Shown here piece by piece: positions 56,440 through 64,000 of a DNA stretch of 64,000 bases; within the stretch, counting starts at the first letter, position 1, and each line of letters begins with the position of its first letter. The stretch spans positions 17,887,863-17,951,862 of the forward strand of contig OZ024797.1 in NCBI GenBank assembly GCA_964017045.1, written 5' to 3'. The position numbers and the translations under genes are program-made. The notes beneath the pieces are model-generated. The model was not told where the DNA came from. It worked only from the letters and a program-made list of their open reading frames with translations, and did not search any database. The DNA is from Omphiscola glabra. Lineage: Eukaryota; Mollusca; Gastropoda; Lymnaeidae.

Positions 56440-56784
56440 TGGGGTCATAAGGACCTCGGCTGGGGCCATAAGGACCTCGGCTGGGGCCATAAGGACCTCG
56501 GCTGGGGTCATAAGGACCTCGGCTGGGGCCATAAGGACCTCGGCTGGGGCCATAAGGACCTCGGCTGGGGTCATAAGGACTTCGGCTGGGGTCATAAGGA
56601 CCTCGGCTGGGGCCATAAGGACCTCGGCTGGGGCCATAAGGACCTCGGCTGGGGCCATAAGGACCTCGGCTTGGGCCATAAGGACCTCGGCTTGGGCCAT
56701 AAGGACCTCGGCTTGGGCCATAAGGACCTCGGCTTGGGCCATAAGGACCTCGGCTTGGGCCATAAGGACCTCGGCTTGGGCCGC
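56440..56784. repeat. 21-bp minisatellite, about 16 copies, inside a dispersed module
   Basis: The unit is GGCTGGGGCCATAAGGACCT plus C; the last six units have GGCTTGGG. The flanks GGATTCCCGGGGA (left) and GGCCGCTGTCGTCATTCCTT (right) match the single-copy module at 36,894-36,958. Confidence 0.96.
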
Positions 56785-56812
56785 TGTCGTCATTCCTTAT
56801 GAATGATTATCC

Positions 56813-57165
56813 TGTAAATTACTCTGGATAACGGGGTGCATAATTGTGGTGTAAATTACTCTGGATAACGGGGTGCATAATTGTGGTGTAAATTACTCTG
56901 GATAACGGGGTGCATAATTGTGGTGTAAATTACTCTGGATAACGGGGTGCATAATTGTGGTGTAAATTACTCTGGATAACGGGGTGCATAATTGTGGTGT
57001 AAATTACTCTGGATAACGGGGTGCATAATTGTGGTGTAAATTACTCTGGATAACGGGGTGCATAATTGTGGTGTAAATTACTCTGGATAACGGGGTGCAT
57101 AATTGTGGTGTAAATTACTCTGGATAACGGGGTGCATAATTGTGGTGTAAATTACTCTGGAGTGG
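56813..57165. repeat. 37-bp minisatellite, about 9.5 identical copies
   Basis: The unit begins GGATAACGGGGTGCATAATT and ends TAAATTACTCT. I see no differences between the copies. Confidence 0.97.
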
Positions 57166-57576
57166 CTAAGTGTGGTGTGTTATATGATCCAAAGTGAAAG
57201 AATTGCGTTAGACGACATAACCAATGTATTGCTGGGAAATGTGGATACAAAATCATCGTGTCATTGGTTTGTTTGACGCTGCAAACAGTTTGCTGCACAT
57301 AATACATAATGAGTGGCCATATAACTGATGCACCCCCATAATGCATTCACCCGGTGTTCCAGCCACCCGACAGCACACACAAACTGACTCGTTAGAGTAC
57401 GGTTGCCAACTGTGCCGAAAGTAGTGAAATTGACCGTCTTTTGTTTAGATCAAAAACTCTGCCGTCTCTTTGTGTTTGTGAATTGTTGAGTTCATTTTAA
57501 AATGTTTTTTTTCTCTCGCATCTTCCTATAAGGATGTTCCTGTCCTGGTCGAATAAGCAGCTAGATTTTTTTTGTA

Positions 57577-59330
57577 TGATTTCACCAATATCTCAATATT
57601 TTTGTCCACCTATCATCTGGTCTCACCACGATCTCACTATTTTGTTCAGTTAGGTATCACCTGCCCTTCCCCCCCCCCAAACATCTCACTATTTTTTATT
57701 GCAGGTATCATATGATCTCACCAAAATATCACTGTTTTTGTTCTTCCAAATATCTCCTAGTCTCACCTAGATCTCACTGTTTTTGTTCTTCCACCTATCT
57801 CCTAGTCTCACCTAGATCTGACTGTTTTTGTTCTTCCAAATATCTCCTAGTCTCACCTAGATCTGACTGTTTTTGTTCTTCCAAATATCTCCTAGTCTCA
57901 CCTAGATCTGACTGTTTTTGTTCTTCCACATATCTCCTAGTCTCACCTAGATCTGACTGTTTTTGTTCTTCCACATATCTCCTAGTTTCACCTAGATCTG
58001 ACTGTTTTGTTCTTCCAAATATCTCCTAGTCTCACCTAGATCTGACTGTTTTTGTTCTTCCAAATATCTCCTAGTCTCACCTAGATCTGACTGTTTTTGT
58101 TCTTCCAAATATCTCCTAGTCTCACCTAGATCTGACTGTTTTTGTTCTTCCACATATCTCCTAGTCTCACCTAGATCTCACTGTTTTTGTTCTTCCACAT
58201 ATCTCCTAGTTTCACCTAGATCTGGCTGTTTGTTCTTCCAAATATCTCCTAGTCTCACCTAGATCTGACTGTTTTTGTTCTTCCACATATCTCCTAGTCT
58301 CACCTAGATCTGACTGTTTTTGTTCTTCCACATATCTCCTAGTCTCACCTAGATCTGACTGTTTTTGTTCTTCCAAATATCTCCTAGTCTCACCTAGATC
58401 TGACTGTTTTTGTTCTTCCAAATATCTCCTAGTCTCACCTAGATCTGACTGTTTTTGTTCTTCCACATATCTCCTAGTCTCACCTAGATCTGACTGTTTT
58501 TGTTATTCCACATATCTCCTAGTTTCACCTAGATCTGACTGTTTTGTTCTTCCAAATATCTCCTAGTCTCACCTAGATCCCACTGTTTTTTTTCGCATAT
58601 CTCCTAGTCTCACCTAGATCTCACTGTTTTTGTTCTTCCACATATCTCCTAGTTTCACCTAGATCTGGCTGTTTTGTTCTTCCAAATATCTCCTAGTCTC
58701 ACCTAGATCTGACTGTTTTTGTTCTTCCACATATCTCCTAGTCTCACCTAGATCTGACTGTTTTTGTTCTTCCACATATCTCCTAGTCTCACCTAGATCT
58801 GACTGATTTTGTTCTTCCAAATATCTCCTAGTCTCACCTAGATCTGACTGTTTTTGTTCTTCCAAATATCTCCTAGTCTCACCTAGATCTCACTGTTTTT
58901 GTTCTTCCAAATATCTCCTAGTCTCACCTAGATCTGACTGTTTTTGTTCTTCCACATATCTCCTAGTCTCACCTAGATCTGACTGTTTTTGTTCTTCCAC
59001 ATATCTCCTAGTCTCACCTAGATCTGACTGTTTTTGTTCTTCCAAATATCTCCTAGTCTCACCTAGATCTGACTGTTTTTGTTCTTCCAAATATCTCCTA
59101 GTCTCACCTAGATCTCACTGTTTTTGTTCTTCCAAATATCTCCTAGTCTCACCTAGATGTGACTGCTTTTGTTCTTCCACATATCTCCTAGTCTCACCTA
59201 GATCTCACTGTTTTTGTCTTTCCAAATATCTCCTAGTCTCACCTAGATCTGACTGTTTTTGTTCTTCCAAATATCTCCTAGTCTCACCTAGATCTGACTG
59301 TTTTTTTCCTTGCATGTATCACCTGGTCTC
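57577..59330. repeat. 45-bp minisatellite abutting the exon C acceptor, about 36 copies
   Basis: The unit is GTTTTTGTTCTTCCACATAT, then CTCCTAGTCTCACCTAGATC and TGACT. The left-edge units (57,637-57,720) and the right-edge unit (59,311-59,330) resemble the exon C splice acceptor plus first exon bases. GCAGGTATCA is present at 57,701-57,710. Confidence 0.95.
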
Positions 59331-59360
59331 ACCAAGATCTCACTATTTTGTTTCTTGCAG

Positions 59361-59517
59361 GTATCACCTGGTCTCATTAGCCGTGTGGCAACGGCAGACG
59401 CCAACTTCAACAAAGAAATGGAGCTGGCGCCACGAGTGAGTCCAGAGTTTGAACTGACCCTGGATAACACTCCGGCCATACACGCCATACAAAACATGAG
59501 CTTTTTCCAGATGAAAG
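59361..59517 (+). CDS. TRIM9: TRIM9/TRIM67-like E3 ubiquitin ligase, internal exon C (COS box and linker)
   Basis: The exon is 157 nt (52 codons plus one base), entering in phase 0 and leaving after the first base of a codon. The acceptor is TTGTTTCTTGCAG and the donor GTAAAC. It encodes VSPGLISRVATADANFNKEM, later RVSPEFELTLDNTPAIHAIQ and NMSFFQMK. The pattern FLQ|xSxxLIxRV ... PRxxxxFxLxLDNxPxxxxIxxxxFxQxK matches TRIM9/TRIM67 directly after exon B, so nothing seems to be missing from the 32.4 kb between them. The next exon, expected to begin the FN3 domain, is not found before 64,000. The first 16 bases resemble units of the array immediately upstream. Confidence 0.87.
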
Positions 59518-59535
59518 GTAAACTTGTTGTTTTCT

Positions 59536-59625
59536 GTCATTGGTACCTACCCATGTCATATGTCATTGGTACCTACACATGTCATATGTCATTGGTACCT
59601 ACCCATGTCATATGTCACTTTACAT
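59536..59625. repeat. 26-bp repeat just after exon C, 3-4 copies
   Basis: GTCATTGGTACCTACCCATG plus TCATAT, starting about 20 bp after the exon C donor. Degenerate ATGTCATTGGTAC fragments continue to about 59,770. Confidence 0.92.
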
Positions 59626-59770
59626 ATCCAGGCAACATATCGTTCGGACATATTCTTGTCATTTTGTCGCTCAAACATTGTCCTTGTCATGTGCCACATG
59701 CACCTGTCCGAGTACTGTGCCATTGGTACTGTTCATGTCATAATGTCATTGGTACTTTTTATGTCACGTG

Positions 59771-60884
59771 TCATGTTTTTATCTTTCGTGTATGTCAAGT
59801 GTCTCGACTTCACAATTCATTACAATATGTAGAGAACTGTCCATTGACATGTTATCACATGATATGTATAATCATATTTCGTTTCCATGACTTGATCATT
59901 CTATTTTATTGATAATCACCATGACAACCTTTCTTCAAGAAATATCTTATACACTACAATAACATATGAAGAAATCACAATTTAAAAAAAAGACACATCA
60001 TTTATCCTCCATAGACGGAAGGGCGCTAAACATCACGCCCCCGCCAAACAGCATGCCCCTGCCAAAAATCTCTCTCCCCCCCACTCCCCCCCCCCCCCAC
60101 CACGGTCGGTCATCACTAGCTGAAACTGTCCTGGTTACTTCCAGGCCAACTCAACTCAAAGAGTAGTTTAAAAGTTCGTTACACGTCATCGAATCCCCAG
60201 GACGCCATTGTTTTCTCCATCAGCAAGCGTGGACGACGTAAGAAAACTAGGTGGAGCGCGGTCCCTGGTGGGCAGCACGGCGAGGGCGTCAAAGGAAAAG
60301 TCTTGTCGTGGCGGGACTAATGTGTTTATCGTGACGGTACTTCGGTGCTTTCGTGCACCCGTACACGTTTTTTGTAACAGCGCTCTTATCACTTAACGAG
60401 ATAATTTGAGTACCGAAACGACTGTTTTCGTCTTGGCCTCCACAGTTCATGGAGCGTGACGGCAAAGGTATACATGTCTCAACGCCGTCCTCGGATGATT
60501 ATGAGGATGAGTATCCACCGTCTTAAACCTCCGATTCTTATCTCGGCCTTAAGCCTCGTAGTTTCTTTCGGCTTCAACCCTCGTTGTTTCGTCTCGACTT
60601 TCAACCCTCAGAATTTCCCAGTTGTATTGAGCAGAGACTTCATTTCACCCATGTCGTTGAATGCCATTGTAAATCATTGACATCACATGTTTGGACTAGC
60701 GTGTCATTAAAAAACAATTCTAAAGATTAAATTATAGTTTTTGATTCAATCCTTGCCAGAATAACCTGGTCCGTTTTCCATTGTCTTAGAACCGTCAATA
60801 TATTTATTTCAACTTAGGACAACACACCCAGTTCTCCACCCCCCCCCCCCCAAACCAGCAATCAGTGACATTGGAAACACACAA
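59771..60884. other. Unassigned sequence after exon C
   Basis: Presumed intron. A loosely repeated CTTTCGGCTTCAACCCTCG-type motif occurs at about 60,525-60,620. The next TRIM9 exon was not found here. Confidence 0.5.
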
Positions 60885-61077
60885 TCAGAACGAAATGTTG
60901 CTCTATCAGAACGAAATGTTGCTCTATCAGAACGAAATGTTGCTCTATCAGAACGAAATGTTGCTCTATCAGAACAAAATGTTGCTCTATCAGAACGACA
61001 TGTTGCTCTATCAGAACGAAATGTTGCTCTATCAGAACGAAATGTTGCTCTATCAGAACGAAATGTTGCTCTATCAC
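60885..61077. repeat. 21-bp minisatellite, 9 copies
   Basis: The unit is CAGAACGAAATGTTGCTCTA plus T. Confidence 0.97.
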
Positions 61078-61356
61078 ATAATCTTAACTAAGAACCTTTT
61101 AGCTGACTTGGTGCGTCTATAATAGAGATGAACATCGGATTACGTCAAATACGGCAATAATTGTACAAGAAGCATTTGTTTTTCTCTGCTGATTTTAGAT
61201 TTCCTATCTGGCCTGACAATGGAACACAAATCAATTAAACCTACTAAATAATGCATTGAGCAACCCAAGAAGTTATTCAAATGTTGCTGCTGTCAGCGCC
61301 GCGCATCGCGATTGTCAGAACGAAGCGAGGGGAGAAATAGATTAGAAACGGTATGC

Positions 61357-61770
61357 CAGGAAGGCGCAAGTGACAGGAGATTACTCGCGGGTTGTCAGGA
61401 TGGTGCAAGTGACAGGAGATTACTCGCGGGTTGTCAGGATGGTGCAAGGGACGGTAGATTACTCGCGGGTTGTCAGGATGGTGCAAGTGAAAGGAGATTA
61501 CTCGCGGGTTGTCAGGATGGTGTAATTGACAGGAGATTACTCGCTGGTTGTCAGAAAGGCGCAAGTGACAGGGGATTACTTGCAGGTTGTCAGATAGGTG
61601 CACATGACAAGAGATTACTCGCAAGTTGTCAGAATGGGGCTATTGACAGGACATTACTTGCGGGTTGACATAATATTGCTAGCGATATGCGGTTACCAAC
61701 GGGATGTCAGAATGGTGCGAATGACAGGAGATCGCACGCGGTTTGTCAGAATATTGCAACTGACTAGAAT
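61357..61770. repeat. 39-bp minisatellite, about 10.5 copies
   Basis: The unit begins GTCAGGATGGTGCAAGTGAC and ends TTACTCGCGGGTT. Divergence rises steadily towards the right end. Confidence 0.95.
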
Positions 61771-61954
61771 GCCATTCCTTGTCGTTTGGTTGATAGAAGC
61801 TCCGCCATTCTTGTCATTGTTGCTAACGAAGCACCGGAACTTATTTATGGCGTCCTTACTCCCCGCTAATCAACTTCCGGGTCAACATAGTTTCAGGCGT
61901 TGTTTTTTTCTTCTCGCCCCTGTGTCAGGCGAGGTGATAGTTTGGCGAACGTGT

Positions 61955-62440
61955 GAATATGGCTGTATGGCTGATGGCTTATATGGCTGATGGTTTATAT
62001 AGCTGATGGTTTATATGGCTGTTGGCTTATATGGCTGATGGCTTATATAGCGGATGGCTTACATAGTTGATGGATTATATAGCTGATGGCTTAAATAGCT
62101 GATGGCTTATATGGCTTATGGCTTATATGGCTGATGGCTTATATGGCTGATGGCTGATGGTTTAAATGGCTGATGGCTTAAATAGCTGATGGCTTATATG
62201 GCTGATGGCTTTTATGGCTTATATGACTGATGGTTTATATGGCTGATGGTTTATATGGCTGATGGTTTATATAGCTGATGGTTTGTATAGCTGATGGCTT
62301 ATATGGCTTATGGTTTATATAGCTGATGGCTTACATAGTTGATGGATTATATAGCTGATGGCTTAAATAGCTGATGGCTTATATATATAGCTGATGGCTC
62401 ATATAATTGATGGCTTATATAGCTGATGGCTTTATAATTG
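61955..62440. repeat. 15-16-bp repeat, about 30 copies
   Basis: The unit is ATATGGCTGATGGCTT or ATATAGCTGATGGCTT with frequent indels. A block around 62,040-62,100 resembles 62,320-62,380. Confidence 0.93.
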
Positions 62441-62571
62441 TCGACCAGAATAGTTGCACTGTACTGCACTGTTGGAACTAGCTATGTGTGTTTCCAGTTG
62501 TGAAATATACACACTGAATGTAGTTGTTAATATTTGGCCGGGTTCTAGGAAATTGGACGTGTTTTAGACTG

Positions 62572-62752
62572 GTAGTGGGGGCTTTTTTGAGGCAGGGAGT
62601 GGGGGCGTCTTTGAAGCAGTGAGTGGGGGCGTCTTTGAGGCAGGGAGTGGGGGCGTGTTTGAGGCAGGTAGTGGGGGCGTCTTTGAGGCAGGGTGTGGGG
62701 GCGTGTTTGAGGCAGGGAGTGGGGGTTTGTTTATGACTGGGGCGGAGGGCGT
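62572..62752. repeat. 24-bp minisatellite, about 7.5 copies
   Basis: The unit is GTGGGGGCGTCTTTGAGGCA plus GGGA. The 8-codon period gives ORFs on both strands. Confidence 0.95.
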
Positions 62753-62896
62753 GTTTGACACAAAAATGGCCGTAGTCGGAATATTTAGTCCCAGTATTTT
62801 AATGACGGGTCAGAAACTTGCCCAGATATTTCCGTTTCAGCTATCTGTGTCCGTCTTTATTTTAAGAAGGTAACTCAGAGTTGAATCTATCGTACA

Positions 62897-63583
62897 ACAA
62901 CAACAACAACAGCAACAACATCAACAGCAACAGCAGCAACAACAGCAACAACAGCAACAACATCAAAAACAACAGCAACAACAGCAACAAATTCAACAGC
63001 AACAACAACAGCAGCAACAACAGCAAAAACATCAACAACAAAAACAACAGCAACAACAACAGCAGCAACAACAGCAACAACATCAACAACAAAAACAACA
63101 GCAACAACAAAAACAATAGCAACAACAGCAACAAATTCAACAGCAACAACAGCAACAACATCAACAACATCAACAACAACAGCAACAACAAAAACAACAG
63201 CAACAACAAAAACAATAGCAACAAATTCAACAGCAACAACAGCAACAACAAAAACAACATCAACAACAACATCAACAACAAAAACAACAGCAACAACAAA
63301 AACAATAGCAACAAATTCAACAGCAACAACAGCAACAACAAAAACAACAGCAACAAATTCAACAGCAACAACAGCAACAACAGCAACAACAACAGCAGCA
63401 ACAACAGCAACAACATCAACAACAAAAACAACAGCAACAACAAAAACAATAGCAACAACAGCAACAAATTCAACAGCAACAACAGCAACAACAACAGCAA
63501 CAACATCAACAACAAAAACAACAGCAACAAATTCAACAACAGCAACAACAGCAATAACAACAGCAGCAACAGCAACAACAAGG
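62897..63583. repeat. Long (CAA/CAG)n trinucleotide tract
   Basis: Nearly 690 bp of CAA and CAG with interspersed CAT, AAA and ATT, and larger blocks repeated (for example CAACAAATTCAACAGCAACA). Open as poly-Asn/Ser on + and poly-Leu on -. The glutamine frame is interrupted by TAG codons. Confidence 0.95.
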
Positions 63584-63654
63584 TTTCTTAGGAGCCTTAA
63601 GTGCCTTAAGGATTGAAACCTGAAGTGCTGAATTCAAATAGTGGCGCATTGTCT

Positions 63655-64000
63655 CTTCTCTCACAATACAGTGTCTCCTCTCTCACAATACAGTGTCTCC
63701 TCTCTCACAATACATTGTCTCCTCTCTCACAATACAGTGTCTCCTCTCTCACAATACATTGTCTCCTCTCTCACAATACATTGTCTCCTCTCTCACAATA
63801 CAGTGTCTCCTCTCTCACAATACATTGTCTCCTCTCTCACAATACATTGTCTCCTCTCTCACAATACATTGTCTCCTCTCTCACAATACATTGTCTCCTC
63901 TCTCAAAATACAGTGTCTCCTCACTCACAATACATTGTCTCCTCTCTCACAATACATTGTCTCCTCTCTCCCAATACATTGTCTCCTCTCTCAAAATACA
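63655..64000. repeat. 22-bp minisatellite, at least 15 copies, runs off the window
   Basis: The unit is CTCTCACAATACATTGTCTC plus CT, alternating ACATTG and ACAGTG. The right boundary lies beyond 64,000. Confidence 0.96.

Larger units (their letters stand above)
26946..59360 (+). other. TRIM9 32.4-kb intron between exons B and C
   Basis: The intron is inferred because exon B (ending FLQ, phase 0) and exon C (starting VSPGLI, phase 0) are adjacent in TRIM9-family proteins. It runs from GTAGGT to TTGCAG. It holds more than 35 distinct tandem arrays and several transposon fragments. I see no other convincing exon in it on either strand. Confidence 0.75.

Noticed and set aside
62881..63591. 236-codon Asn/Ser-rich protein
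   Set aside because: A pure trinucleotide tract open on both strands, with no flanking coding sequence.

Overview
This is eukaryotic, almost certainly invertebrate, nuclear DNA. It has long introns, no bacterial-style gene packing, many homopolymer and microsatellite tracts, and many transposon fossils. The only protein-coding gene I can support is three internal exons on the + strand (25,208-25,303, 26,712-26,945 and 59,361-59,517). Spliced together in phase they encode the coiled-coil/COS-box part of a TRIM9/TRIM67-type tripartite-motif E3 ubiquitin ligase. The RING and B-box exons must lie upstream of the window or be unrecognised. The FN3 and SPRY exons should lie downstream. The transposon content (SPIN/Buster-like hAT elements, a CR1/L2/Rex-type LINE, Penelope-like hammerhead fragments) and the extreme minisatellite load would suit a gastropod mollusc. 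That species guess is inference only.

Layout: 1-25,207 is intron or upstream DNA, with tandem arrays, a hAT element carrying a nested Penelope-like insertion (493-1,022), two further hAT-like MITEs (4,887-5,038 and 14,739-14,925), and a LINE 3' end inserted into a 40-bp minisatellite (17,894-19,290). 25,208-26,945 holds TRIM9 exons A and B and the 1.4-kb intron between them. 26,946-59,360 is one 32.4-kb intron made largely of tandem arrays with units of 13-75 bp, plus a GC-rich insert with an 11-bp direct repeat, a 1.4-kb inverted-repeat transposon containing a second LINE 3' end, another SPIN-like hAT, hammerhead-like fragments and a 576-bp hAT. 59,361-64,000 is exon C followed by more arrays, the last running off the window edge.

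The most unusual signal is how the tandem arrays relate to the TRIM9 splice junctions. The 30-bp array after exon A starts exactly at the exon's 5' splice site, and most of its units repeat GTGAGTATAC. The 45-bp array before exon C is built from units that align, without gaps over 40 bp, with the exon C polypyrimidine tract, acceptor and first exon bases. Exon B is flanked on both sides by arrays, and exon C is followed by one about 20 bp after its donor. The arrays look seeded from, or anchored at, splice sites, which would give dozens of decoy splice signals around constitutive exons.

Nearly all long open reading frames in this window are by-products of tandem repeats and should not be annotated as genes.
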